From UBA3263 sp964528425 (GTDB lineage: Bacteria > Bacteroidota > Bacteroidia > Bacteroidales > Muribaculaceae): a DNA stretch of 64,000 bases. This document shows, piece by piece, positions 24,994-33,640 of this stretch (positions are counted from its first letter, which is position 1; every line of letters begins with the position of its first letter). The notes beneath the pieces were generated by a model that searched no databases, had not been told where the DNA came from, and saw nothing but the letters and a program-made list of their open reading frames with translations. The stretch covers positions 1-64,000 of the forward strand of contig CAZGTD010000007.1 of assembly GCA_964528425.1 (NCBI GenBank), written 5' to 3'. The position numbers were made by a program, and so were the translations under genes.

Positions 24994-26166
24994 ATGAAAC
25001 TCCATAAATACATTCTGATGGCAGCCGCAGGCCTCGCCCTGGCCGCCTGCTCCGAAGAGAAGCTCGGTCCCTCGATCTTCCCCGACGACAATCCCCCCGC
25101 CGACCCCAACGGCTATAGCTATAAGTTCGACAAATGGGTGGAACAGAACTTCCTGATCCCCTATAACCTCGACTTCAAATATAAGATGGAAGACGTTGAG
25201 TCGAGCATGGACTACCACCTGGTGCCCGCATCGTTCGATAATGCCCGCGACCTCTGTCTGCTCACCAAATATCTCTGGTTCGACACCTATGGCGAGCATT
25301 GCGGCGTTGACTTCCTCAAAACCTACGGTCCGCGCATTCTCCACCTCATCGGCTCTCCCGCCTATCAACCCTCTACCGGTACTGAAATCCTCGGTCTGGC
25401 CGAAGGTGGCCTGAAGGTTTCGCTCTTCAAGGTTAACGAAATCCAGCTCAACAACATTGATCAGCTCAACGAATTCTATTTCCGCACAATGCACCATGAG
25501 TTCGGCCATATTCTCCACCAGACCCGAACCTACCCCAAGGAATTCGACCTGCTCAGTGCCGGCCGCTACGATGCATCATCATGGCAGAACAAGCCCATCG
25601 GCCTGCAGGCTTCGCAAGGTTTCATTACTCCCTATTCCTCATCGGAAGGCCGCGAAGACTTTGCTGAAACCATTGCAAACTTCCTTACCCGCACTCCCGA
25701 AGCCGACGAACTCATCCTCTGGATGGCCGACCGCGGCTGGGATAACGGCCTCGCCGACGATGCCGCCGATAAGGAAGATGCCCCATATTTCTGCTACTAT
25801 TATCTGAAAGACCCCAACAAGCCTGACGAAAAAACCTTTATTCTCAGCTCTGTTGAAAAGGATGAAACCAAAAAACTTTACCGCCCCGCAATTATCGGCA
25901 CCAAGGGCGAAGCCCTGACCACCGTAAAGCAGGTTGAGGACTATATTGAAAAGCTCAATGCTTCAACCCCCGGCGGCATCTTCCCCGTTGAAGACGCCGA
26001 CAAGGTAGACGGCCGCGCAATGATTCTGCAGAAGCGCAACATTGTTCGCAACTGGTTCAAAGATACCTGGCAGCTCGACTTCGATGCCCTGCGCGAAATA
26101 GTTCAGCGCCGTCAGGGCGACTTCGACATCGAAGCTCTCCGCGCCGAAATCGATGCAATTCAGTAA
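24994..26166 (+). CDS. substrate-import-associated zinc metallohydrolase lipoprotein
   Basis: A 390-residue lipoprotein (lipobox LAAC, Cys19) with the zinc motif HEFGH at residues 168-172 within MHHEFGHILHQ. A third ligand is probably in the EGREDFAETIANF segment (about 215-228). It fits the putative zinc-binding metallopeptidase family found next to SusC/SusD pairs (Mx-type; TIGR04549-like). It probably trims peptides or another substrate at the cell surface before uptake. Third gene of the SusCD operon, 24 bases after SusD. Confidence 0.9.
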   Translation: MKLHKYILMAAAGLALAACSEEKLGPSIFPDDNPPADPNGYSYKFDKWVEQNFLIPYNLDFKYKMEDVESSMDYHLVPASFDNARDLCLLTKYLWFDTYGEHCGVDFLKTYGPRILHLIGSPAYQPSTGTEILGLAEGGLKVSLFKVNEIQLNNIDQLNEFYFRTMHHEFGHILHQTRTYPKEFDLLSAGRYDASSWQNKPIGLQASQGFITPYSSSEGREDFAETIANFLTRTPEADELILWMADRGWDNGLADDAADKEDAPYFCYYYLKDPNKPDEKTFILSSVEKDETKKLYRPAIIGTKGEALTTVKQVEDYIEKLNASTPGGIFPVEDADKVDGRAMILQKRNIVRNWFKDTWQLDFDALREIVQRRQGDFDIEALRAEIDAIQ

Positions 26167-26196
26167 TTAGTAATTGGTAATTAGAAATTAGTAATT
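26164..26196 (+). repeat. short AT-rich tandem repeat before DUF4302 gene
   Basis: Four to five near copies of a 7-8 base unit AATTAGT/AATTGGT/AATTAGA fill the whole 30-base spacer between the metallohydrolase stop and the DUF4302 start. It could tune spacing or translation. Confidence 0.75.
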
Positions 26197-27546
26197 ATGA
26201 CGATGAAGAAATCTCTTATCCTCCCCATATTTGCAGCCGCCCTTGCATTCGGCTCCTGCAGCAACGACGACGTCCGCATCTTCGACGAGTCGGCTGCCGA
26301 CCGCCTGGAAAGCTCCAAACAGTCAAACTTCGATATGCTATGTGCCGACGGCGGCAAGTGGGCTATGGAGTATTTTGCCAACACCGACGAACCCGGCTAC
26401 CTCTTCGTTATGGAGTTCCGCCCCGACAAGTCGGTGACCATCACCTCCGACCATAAATGGATTGACGGAAAGGAAACTGCCGAAACCTCAATGTGGGACG
26501 TTATTACCGACAACGGCGTTGTTTTGACCTTTAACTCTTATAATAAGGTTTTCCACATTTTCTCCGACCCCGCCAACATTACCGGCGAAAACGCCCCGAA
26601 AGACCAGAATGGCGAAGATGAAGATGAAACCGGCTATGGCCACGAAGGCGACTATGAGTTCATGATCATGAGCCACGAATCGACCGACGCGCGCATTCGT
26701 CTGCGCGGCAAAAAGCACGCCCTCAACGCCTACCTCATCCGCCTCGATGCCGACACCGACGTGTCTGACTACCTGGCCAAGGCAAAAGCGCTCCGCACCC
26801 AGTTCGACGCCAAGCGTTTCCCAACCTACATCATGACCGAAACCGCTACCGGCGAAACCTACGACGTTACCGGCCTTTCTGCCGGCGTGGTTACAGTGGT
26901 GCCCACCGGCTCGACCAACCCCTTTGCGCAGACCGAGACTAAAGCCTGCATCGTCACCGACAAAGGTATGCGCCCCTACGTTCCCTTCGAATTCATCCGC
27001 AAAGATAACTCCATCTTCAGCGTATCTGAATTCACCTGGAGCGACAACGGCCTCGTAGCCCCCGGCCTCGTCATCACCGCTCCCTGTGCCCCGACCAATC
27101 TCTGCCGTCAGGACCTCAAATGGGATATCAATATCGACTCGTTTAGCAGTGCTCTTCAAGCCGCATTTGTTGAGGCCAACACACAGACTCAGACTATTTC
27201 GGTAACCGGTTTTGGTAAGCAACCCTCTATTACCGTGCCCGGCTTTATCTACAAGTCGAAAAACGGTAAACTGACTTTCAGCTTCACGGCTAAGGTCGGC
27301 AAGGTTAGCTTTAACTATTTCGGCACTATCGATAGGGTTTCTGACTCAAAGGTTAAGATTGAGTTCACAAGCCCCGATGACGCTATAAACAAGTATATTC
27401 TTCCGCTTGCTCCCAAGGCTATCGACTTCGTTAAGATGTTTGAAGGTGAATTCGAGCTTGCTAACAAAACCGCCCTTGATCCTTCTGAGGTATCATTTAC
27501 CGGCGTTACCAACCCTGCCGTTAGCTTTAGCATCAAAGTTCAATAA
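26197..27546 (+). CDS. DUF4302-type surface lipoprotein
   Basis: A 449-residue lipoprotein (lipobox FGSC, Cys21). The N-terminal part (SSKQSNFDMLCADGGKWAMEYF, then EFRPDKSVTITSDHKW) matches DUF4302 proteins that occur in SusCD loci with the zinc metallohydrolase; their function is unknown, probably ligand binding. Two in-frame starts (26197 or 26203). Codon use changes within the gene: before about 27130 it is rich in C-ending codons like the rest of the operon, after that it is more T/A-ending, as in the next gene. Confidence 0.88.
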   Translation: MTMKKSLILPIFAAALAFGSCSNDDVRIFDESAADRLESSKQSNFDMLCADGGKWAMEYFANTDEPGYLFVMEFRPDKSVTITSDHKWIDGKETAETSMWDVITDNGVVLTFNSYNKVFHIFSDPANITGENAPKDQNGEDEDETGYGHEGDYEFMIMSHESTDARIRLRGKKHALNAYLIRLDADTDVSDYLAKAKALRTQFDAKRFPTYIMTETATGETYDVTGLSAGVVTVVPTGSTNPFAQTETKACIVTDKGMRPYVPFEFIRKDNSIFSVSEFTWSDNGLVAPGLVITAPCAPTNLCRQDLKWDINIDSFSSALQAAFVEANTQTQTISVTGFGKQPSITVPGFIYKSKNGKLTFSFTAKVGKVSFNYFGTIDRVSDSKVKIEFTSPDDAINKYILPLAPKAIDFVKMFEGEFELANKTALDPSEVSFTGVTNPAVSFSIKVQ

Positions 27547-27565
27547 CCGGTAGGGGCCAACGGGA

Positions 27566-27586
27566 GCGTAGGCGGCCCGCCTACGC
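27566..27586. repeat. GC-rich perfect palindrome in SusCD locus
   Basis: GCGTAGGCGG, one base, CCGCCTACGC: 10-bp arms in the 113-base gap between DUF4302 and the next gene. No T run follows, so it is more like an extragenic palindromic repeat or an mRNA-stabilising hairpin than a terminator. Confidence 0.75.
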
Positions 27587-27659
27587 CAACCCGCCCCCCT
27601 CCGTTACGCATCTGTCTGATTCATCATTTACTATTTATAAATTATTATTCAAATCATTT

Positions 27660-29414
27660 ATGAAAAAGATTACTCTTTTCGCTTTGGCAGCCATGACCGC
27701 TTCGTCGGCCTTTGCCGCTTTCCCTCAGCTCAACGCTGCGCGTTGCGCTACCAAAAAGAGCAACTTGCTCCAAGCTCCTGTTGAAGCTGCGGCTTACGTT
27801 AAAGAAGCAAAAGCTTTTTCTCGTGCTGACGCTGAGGCTCAACCTTCCGAACTCCCTACCTATTGCAATGAAGATGCAATGTATTTGGGTTCAAGGTATG
27901 AAAGCGACGGATACATTTATAGTTTTGGTGCTCCGTTTGGCTTTGTGCCTTCTAAAGGCAGCCTCAATTTTTACCCCTTCTATAAGGCTGATGCGTATTC
28001 ATGGGAATATCTTGATGTAGATGGAACCCAGAATTCGTCAGAAAGAATTCTGTCTGTTTCCCTCTCTCCTTTCAAGCAGTTTACCGGTCCTACTCTGAAT
28101 CTGACTACTGGGTCTGACGTAATATCATATAATGATAGTGTGAGTGTTTATTTTGCCGGTGGTTATCCTTCGTTGTATAATGCAAATATGGAAGGATTTG
28201 GACTTTCTCCGGTAAAATTCAGCAGTGATTTTGGTTCTGCAGGTCTTGCTGCTGTTAGCTATGCTCCAGCAGCTCCGGGTACAGCACAGATGTATAACAC
28301 TGAAACTGGCACATATCTTAAGTTTGGAGAATCTACTTTCTTGGATGAAAAAGGATATACTGACTATAAGCTTACCGGCTTTGGTTCAGTAGTTCCCGGC
28401 TCTTCGGCTCCATTCATTCTTAAGGGCGCGTCTATGCTTATATATGCTGAAACAAAAGAGGCAATTGAACTTAAGGTTAGTGTAATGAGTATCGGCGAAG
28501 ATGGTAATGTGAATTTCGCAGACACCATTGGCGTTGGTTCTATCATACTCGCTGAAGGTCTTACCGCCGGAACTGTAGATTTTTCGCTCAGTGCTGTTGA
28601 TAACATCCTTGGCCTGTCAACTGATGAACCGATTGTAGTTCCCAGTGAGGGTGTATATCTTTCCATTGGTGGTGTAAATGACCCTGAAAAGATTACAATT
28701 TTCAAACCGTTCTATAATTTCAGCGAAAGTCAGTATGTTAGCTATGCTGTGCTGACTTCTCCCGAATATAAGAATGCTCCTATCTATAGCTATCTTATTG
28801 GTCAGCATGCCTATATGGAGTACGCAGCCAAGGATGTCAATGGTGATGAGGTAAGTGGTATAACGCTAAACTATGGTCTGTATATTCCTAGCGATGCTCC
28901 TGAAGATGATGATGATACCTGCATGCGAGCTTTTGAATATTGGATTTTCTATGATGTAGAATATCCTTATATTGCTAATGCCACTGAAGGTTTTGAATCC
29001 GGTGATATGACCATTGAAATTCCTGTTGAAGGAGGCTTTACAAACCGTTATTTTGAAGCAAACCAAGATATTATTCAGCTTATCGACGATGAATATGTAA
29101 CTGTTGAGGAATCCGGTGATACTGACTGGTATGTGTTCGACACCGAAGCAGAAGAGGGTTACGAAGGCGTATTTAATCTGCTTATTGAAGCCGAACCCCT
29201 GCCCGAAGGCGTTGAAGGTCGCAAAGCCACCATTACCTTCTCCGGCTATGGTTTTGATAACACCATTACCATTGTACAGGGTACTCCCGCCAGCATCAAC
29301 GAAGTAGTTGCTGCCAAGGCTAAGAACGGCAAGGTTTATGACCTGCAGGGCCGCGTAGTTACCAAAGCTACCAAGGGCATCTACATCGTAGACGGCAAAA
29401 AAGTTGTTCTCTAA
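27660..29414 (+). CDS. secreted BACON-like protein with short sorting-like tail
   Basis: A 584-residue exported protein (signal peptide 1-20, ending AFA). I do not recognise the middle. Residues about 440-545 look like a BACON-type beta domain (EIPVEGGFTNRYFEANQD; RKATITFSGYGFDNTITIVQG). The last 27 residues (VYDLQGRVV, KGIYIVDGKKVVL) match the C-terminal tail of two other secreted proteins here and may direct T9SS export. It closes the SusCD locus. Base composition is clearly more T-rich than the SusC/SusD genes, which hints at a separate origin. Confidence 0.82.
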   Translation: MKKITLFALAAMTASSAFAAFPQLNAARCATKKSNLLQAPVEAAAYVKEAKAFSRADAEAQPSELPTYCNEDAMYLGSRYESDGYIYSFGAPFGFVPSKGSLNFYPFYKADAYSWEYLDVDGTQNSSERILSVSLSPFKQFTGPTLNLTTGSDVISYNDSVSVYFAGGYPSLYNANMEGFGLSPVKFSSDFGSAGLAAVSYAPAAPGTAQMYNTETGTYLKFGESTFLDEKGYTDYKLTGFGSVVPGSSAPFILKGASMLIYAETKEAIELKVSVMSIGEDGNVNFADTIGVGSIILAEGLTAGTVDFSLSAVDNILGLSTDEPIVVPSEGVYLSIGGVNDPEKITIFKPFYNFSESQYVSYAVLTSPEYKNAPIYSYLIGQHAYMEYAAKDVNGDEVSGITLNYGLYIPSDAPEDDDDTCMRAFEYWIFYDVEYPYIANATEGFESGDMTIEIPVEGGFTNRYFEANQDIIQLIDDEYVTVEESGDTDWYVFDTEAEEGYEGVFNLLIEAEPLPEGVEGRKATITFSGYGFDNTITIVQGTPASINEVVAAKAKNGKVYDLQGRVVTKATKGIYIVDGKKVVL

Positions 29415-29445
29415 TTTTCCCCTATATTTATAACCCATATTCACC

Positions 29446-29475
29446 GAGAAGGCGCCCCGCGAGGAGCGCCTTCTC
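29446..29475 (+). terminator. hairpin after SusCD locus
   Basis: GAGAAGGCGC (29446-29455) pairs with GCGCCTTCTC (29466-29475), a perfect 10-bp stem, 31 bases after the last stop. The following bases are TCTTCTCC rather than a pure T run, so termination strength is uncertain. Confidence 0.65.
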
Positions 29476-29550
29476 TCTTCTCCACCCCCCCCGGCGTTGG
29501 CAGGCCCGCTTTCCATAGAGCTTAAAAAATTTTTGAAAAAAATGTAAGGG

Positions 29551-29569
29551 TGTCCTAAAATTTAGGACA
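29551..29569. promoter_or_regulatory. palindromic operator-like site 1
   Basis: TGTCCTAAAATTTAGGACA, a perfect 19-bp palindrome with 9-bp arms, just upstream of the -7 box of the AAA ATPase gene. Confidence 0.7.
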
Positions 29570-29577
29570 AAAATTGC

Positions 29578-29585
29578 TATATTTG
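29578..29585 (+). promoter_or_regulatory. -7 box of AAA/DUF4143 ATPase promoter
   Basis: TATATTTG, placed between and partly overlapping two palindromes. No TTTG box is found 19-20 bases upstream; palindrome 1 occupies that place. Confidence 0.55.
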
Positions 29586-29602
29586 TCCCCAAATTTAGGA
29601 CA
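29584..29602. promoter_or_regulatory. palindromic operator-like site 2
   Basis: TGTCCCCAAATTTAGGACA, identical to site 1 at 17 of 19 positions, centred 33 bp downstream of it and ending three bases before the ATG. Confidence 0.68.
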
Positions 29603-29604
29603 CA

Positions 29605-30909
29605 ATGGATAAGTTGTATATCAAAACCCAGATTGCTATGCGTCAGGCTGAGTTTCCCACCGACCTGAAAAAGCGTGATAATCCTCTGCCGGTAAACGAA
29701 GGAAAGATTGTTACTATCCCCGGAGTGCGCCGTTGCGGCAAAAGTTCGAGAATGGAGGCGGTGGTAAACCGTCTCTTAGCCTCCGGTGTTGAGAGGGAGC
29801 GTTTTTTATGGGTTAGTTTCGACGATGAGAGGCTTGTTACGATGCAATCCTCCGACCTTGACTTAATCATTGAGGCCTATCGCGAAATGTATCCGGATAT
29901 TGAAATGTCGTCGGTGTATATGTTTTTCGACGAAATCCAGCTGATAGAGAATTGGGAATATTTTGTTATGCGCCTATACAAACATTATTCCAAAAATATT
30001 TATATCAGCGGCAGCAATGCATCCATGCTCAGCAGCGAACTTAAGTCGGCCTTGCGCGGATGGCCTGACGAGGAAGAAACAATGCCGCTTTCATTCGCTG
30101 AATACTGCGAATTTAAAGGCGTGAAGGTGGATAGTTGGCTGGAGTCGGACATTGCGAAATTGCGTAACGCATTTTTTGCCTACAATAACGAGGGTGGCTT
30201 TCCGGAAGTGGTGCTCACTCAAAATCCGCTTCAGAAAGTAAAAATCTTGCAGACCTATTTCGACACGATGTTGCTTAAAGATTTGGTTGAACACTATGAG
30301 TTGTCGAACATCGAAGTTTTGCGCTATTTTTTGAAGCGGATAATGGCCAATCAAACCAAGCCCACGTCGATTCGAGCTATCCATGGCGACATAAAGTCGC
30401 GTGGGCTTAAGGTGAGCAAAGATGATTTATATGATTGGGCCAATTATGCCTGCGATATTTTCATGTTTATCCGCGTTCCGAGCTACAGCCGTTCGTTGCA
30501 AAAAATCGAGAACTCGCAGCCTAAGTTTTATTGTATAGATAATGGTTTGCGCGACGCAGTTTTGCTGCCCGGCAGCAATGACGACGGCAAGAAGCTGGAG
30601 AACACCGTTTTTTTGCAGCTTTATAGGCGCCGTACGCCGGTTGATAGTATCTTTTATTATCAAGGTACCGGCGAATGTGATTTTATAGTACAGCGCGGTG
30701 TAGAAATCGAAATGCTGATTCAGGTTACTTGGGACATGGCAGATGAAGAAACGCGCAAACGCGAAATCAACGGCCTGATTGAAGCCTCGCAAGCAACCGG
30801 TTGCAACAATCTCTATATAATAACCTCCGACAGCAGCGAGGAAATCAAGCTTGCCGATGGCCGAGTAATCCACTTAGTGCCGGCATGGCAATGGCTCATC
30901 CAAAGCTAA
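29605..30909 (+). CDS. AAA ATPase with DUF4143 C-terminal domain
   Basis: A 434-residue protein of the large ATP-binding family abundant in Bacteroidota. Walker A is GVRRCGKSS (40-48), Walker B VYMFFDEIQ (about 109-117), with a sensor segment YISGSNASML. The C-terminal DUF4143-type part has a restriction-endonuclease-like pattern GECDFIV then EMLIQV (about 352-372), with Gln where a catalytic Lys is usual. Cellular role is unknown; defence, toxin-like and mobile-element roles have been suggested for relatives. It stands alone, behind two near-identical palindromes flanking its promoter, a layout typical of autoregulated genes. Composition resembles neither neighbour strongly, so recent transfer is possible. 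Confidence 0.9.
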   Translation: MDKLYIKTQIAMRQAEFPTDLKKRDNPLPVNEGKIVTIPGVRRCGKSSRMEAVVNRLLASGVERERFLWVSFDDERLVTMQSSDLDLIIEAYREMYPDIEMSSVYMFFDEIQLIENWEYFVMRLYKHYSKNIYISGSNASMLSSELKSALRGWPDEEETMPLSFAEYCEFKGVKVDSWLESDIAKLRNAFFAYNNEGGFPEVVLTQNPLQKVKILQTYFDTMLLKDLVEHYELSNIEVLRYFLKRIMANQTKPTSIRAIHGDIKSRGLKVSKDDLYDWANYACDIFMFIRVPSYSRSLQKIENSQPKFYCIDNGLRDAVLLPGSNDDGKKLENTVFLQLYRRRTPVDSIFYYQGTGECDFIVQRGVEIEMLIQVTWDMADEETRKREINGLIEASQATGCNNLYIITSDSSEEIKLADGRVIHLVPAWQWLIQS

Positions 30910-30941
30910 TCACCCTCTTACCGGCGGGGGAGAATTCTTTT

Positions 30942-30973
30942 TTTGGTGGTTTCGGGGAAAATGACTAAATTTG
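30942..30973 (+). promoter_or_regulatory. -33/-7 promoter of alaS
   Basis: TTTG (30942-30945), 20-base spacer, TAAATTTG (30966-30973). Transcript start is expected near 30978, about 23 bases before the ATG at 31001. Confidence 0.8.
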
Positions 30974-31000
30974 CACGTTAAAACCTCCAAATTCAAAGTG

Positions 31001-33625
31001 ATGTTAACCGCCAAAGAAATACGCGAATCCTTCAAGGATTTCTTTAAGTCGAAGGGCCACCAGATCGTGCCCTCCGCCCCGATGGTCATTAAAGATGACC
31101 CCACACTGATGTTTACCAACGCCGGCATGAACCAGTTCAAGGATATAATCCTTGGCAACAAGGCCGCAAAATATACCCGCGTGGCCGACTCGCAGAAGTG
31201 TCTGCGCGTGTCGGGCAAACACAACGACCTGGAAGAAGTGGGCATGGACACATATCACCACACGATGTTTGAAATGCTCGGTAACTGGTCGTTTGGCGAC
31301 TACTTCAAGCAGGAAGCCATTGACTGGGCGTGGGAATATCTGGTCGACGTTTTGAAGCTCGACCCCGAACGCCTCTATGCAACGGTGTTTGAAGGTTCGC
31401 CCGAAGAGGGGCTGAGCCGCGACGACGAGGCCGCCGCCATTTGGGAGAAACACCTGCCCAAGAGTCACATTATCAACGGCAACAAGCACGATAACTTCTG
31501 GGAAATGGGCGACACCGGCCCCTGCGGTCCCTGCTCGGAAATTCACATTGACCTGCGCTCCGACGCCGAGCGCGCCGAAAAGCCGGGCGCCGAGCTGGTT
31601 AACCACGACCACCCGCAGGTTATTGAAATCTGGAACCTGGTGTTCATGCAGTTTAACCGCAAGGCCGACGGCTCGCTGGAGCCGCTGCCCGCAAAGGTTA
31701 TCGACACCGGCATGGGCTTCGAGCGCCTCTGCATGGCCCTGCAGGGCAAGACGTCGAACTACGACACCGACGTGTTTACCCCGCTGATTGCCACCATTTC
31801 GCGCCTGTCGGGCAAGAAATATGGCGACGACAAGAAGGTTGACATTGCCATGCGCGTAATTGCCGACCATGTGCGCACCATCGCGTTCTCTATTGCCGAC
31901 TCGCAGCTGCCCGGCAACGCCAAGGCCGGCTACGTTATCCGCCGCATTCTGCGCCGCGCCGTGCGCTATGCCTATACCTTCCTGCAGCAGCGCGAAGCCT
32001 TTATGTATCAGCTGGTCGACACGCTGATTGAGTCGATGGGCGAGGCATATCCCGAACTGCCCAAGCAGCGCGACCTGATTATGCGCGTAATCAAAGAGGA
32101 AGAGGATTCTTTCCTGCGCACCCTCGAAAACGGCATCCGCATGCTCGAAACCGCCATGGCCGAGGCCAAGGCTGCCGGCAAGTCGGAAATCTCGGGCAAG
32201 CAGGCCTTTGTGTTGTACGACACCTACGGTTTCCCGCTCGACCTCACAGAGCTGATTCTCAAAGAAAACAACATGACCCTCGACCACGCCGAGTTCGACT
32301 CCGAAATGGCCAAGCAAAAAGAGCGCGCCCGCTCTGCCGCCGCCGTGGAGGCCGACGACTGGGTGATTTTGCAGCCGGGCGAACAGGAATTCGTGGGCTA
32401 CGACCTCACGGCCTGTCCCGCCGAAATTCTGCGCTATCGCCGCGTTAAGCAAAAAGGCCGCGAATACTATCAGATTGTGCTGACCCAGACCCCCTTCTAT
32501 GGCGAAATGGGCGGCCAGGTAGGCGACCACGGCCATCTGCGCGACGACCGCACCGGCCAGGTTATTGAGATTTATGACACCAAGCGTGAAAACGGCATGA
32601 GCGTGCATCTGGCCAACGAGCTCCCCGCCGATCCCAAGGCGCAGTTCACCGCCGGCATCGACGTTGAAGCCCGCCGCGCAACCGAGTGCAACCACACCGC
32701 AACTCACCTGCTGCACCTTGCTCTGCGCCAGGTGCTTGGCACCCACGTTGAGCAGAAAGGCTCCTACGTTAGTCCCGAGCTGCTCCGCTTCGACTTCAGC
32801 CACTTCCAGAAGGTTACCAACGAGCAGCTCCGCGAAGTTGAAAGCATTGCCAACTCCATAGTGCGCAAGGCGATAGAGCTCGACGAACACCGCTGCATGC
32901 CCATCGACCAGGCCCGCGAAATGGGCGCCATGGCCCTGTTCGGCGAAAAATATGGCGACGAGGTTCGCGTTGTGCGCTACGGCGACAGCATAGAACTCTG
33001 CGGTGGCACCCATGTGCCCAACACCGGTTGCATCGGCATGATCCGCATAACCTCCGAAGGCTCAACCGCCGCCGGCATACGCCGCATCGAGGCCGTGACC
33101 GGCGCTGCGGTAGAAAAGCTCATGAATGCCGTCAGCGACACCGTTAACATTATCAGCGGCATGCTCAATAATGTGCCCGACGTTGCCGCCGCGCTGCGCA
33201 AAACCCTCGATGAAAACGCTGACCTGCGCCGCCAGGCTGAAGAAGTTGCCAAGGAACGCATTCAGCGCGCCGCCGCCGACATGCTTGCTTCGGCCAAGAC
33301 CGTCAACGGCATCAAACTCGTTGAATTCCACGGCCCGATGCTCCCCGAAATGGTCAAGGGTCTGGCCTTTGCCATTCGCACGCAGAGCCCCGAGGCCACG
33401 GCCTTCATTGCCGCCTCGCGCGACGCGCAGCAGAAGCCGCTGCTCACCGTAATGCTGACCGAAGACGTTGTTAAGGGCGGACTGAACGCCTCGCAGATGG
33501 TTCGCGAAGCTGCAAAGGCCATTAAGGGCGGTGGCGGCGGTCAGCCCGGCTTTGCCCAGGCCGGCGGCAAGGATGCCGACGGACTCATGGCCGCCTTCGA
33601 TGCCTTGAAAAAATTCTTTAATTAA
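31001..33625 (+). CDS. alaS: alanine--tRNA ligase
   Basis: Charges tRNA-Ala and edits mischarged Ser/Gly. Start ATG at 31001 is chosen because the family N-terminus MLTAKEIRESFKDFFKSKGH begins there and the promoter -7 box would otherwise be inside the gene. The 874 residues are normal: class II core (1-250), tRNA-recognition helices, editing domain with the zinc site HTATHLLH (about 563-570) and CGGTHVPNTG (about 667-676), and the C-terminal glycine-rich oligomerisation tail (GGGGGQPGFAQAGG). An acyl-CoA ligase gene follows after 15 bases. Confidence 0.98.
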   Translation: MLTAKEIRESFKDFFKSKGHQIVPSAPMVIKDDPTLMFTNAGMNQFKDIILGNKAAKYTRVADSQKCLRVSGKHNDLEEVGMDTYHHTMFEMLGNWSFGDYFKQEAIDWAWEYLVDVLKLDPERLYATVFEGSPEEGLSRDDEAAAIWEKHLPKSHIINGNKHDNFWEMGDTGPCGPCSEIHIDLRSDAERAEKPGAELVNHDHPQVIEIWNLVFMQFNRKADGSLEPLPAKVIDTGMGFERLCMALQGKTSNYDTDVFTPLIATISRLSGKKYGDDKKVDIAMRVIADHVRTIAFSIADSQLPGNAKAGYVIRRILRRAVRYAYTFLQQREAFMYQLVDTLIESMGEAYPELPKQRDLIMRVIKEEEDSFLRTLENGIRMLETAMAEAKAAGKSEISGKQAFVLYDTYGFPLDLTELILKENNMTLDHAEFDSEMAKQKERARSAAAVEADDWVILQPGEQEFVGYDLTACPAEILRYRRVKQKGREYYQIVLTQTPFYGEMGGQVGDHGHLRDDRTGQVIEIYDTKRENGMSVHLANELPADPKAQFTAGIDVEARRATECNHTATHLLHLALRQVLGTHVEQKGSYVSPELLRFDFSHFQKVTNEQLREVESIANSIVRKAIELDEHRCMPIDQAREMGAMALFGEKYGDEVRVVRYGDSIELCGGTHVPNTGCIGMIRITSEGSTAAGIRRIEAVTGAAVEKLMNAVSDTVNIISGMLNNVPDVAAALRKTLDENADLRRQAEEVAKERIQRAAADMLASAKTVNGIKLVEFHGPMLPEMVKGLAFAIRTQSPEATAFIAASRDAQQKPLLTVMLTEDVVKGGLNASQMVREAAKAIKGGGGGQPGFAQAGGKDADGLMAAFDALKKFFN

Positions 33626-33640
33626 GATTATAAACCTTTG

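Noticed and set aside
23449..25518. 689-residue open frame opposite SusD and the metallohydrolase gene
   Set aside because: Antisense to two well-supported lipoprotein genes with clear lipoboxes; composition explains it.
29485..29492. Poly-C tract of 8 after the SusCD locus as a second phase-variable site
   Set aside because: It lies outside any promoter spacer or coding region that I can identify.
29605..30909. AAA/DUF4143 gene as part of a toxin-antitoxin or phage-defence island
   Set aside because: No partner gene, nuclease, integrase or repeat border is found next to it; only the twin palindromes are unusual.
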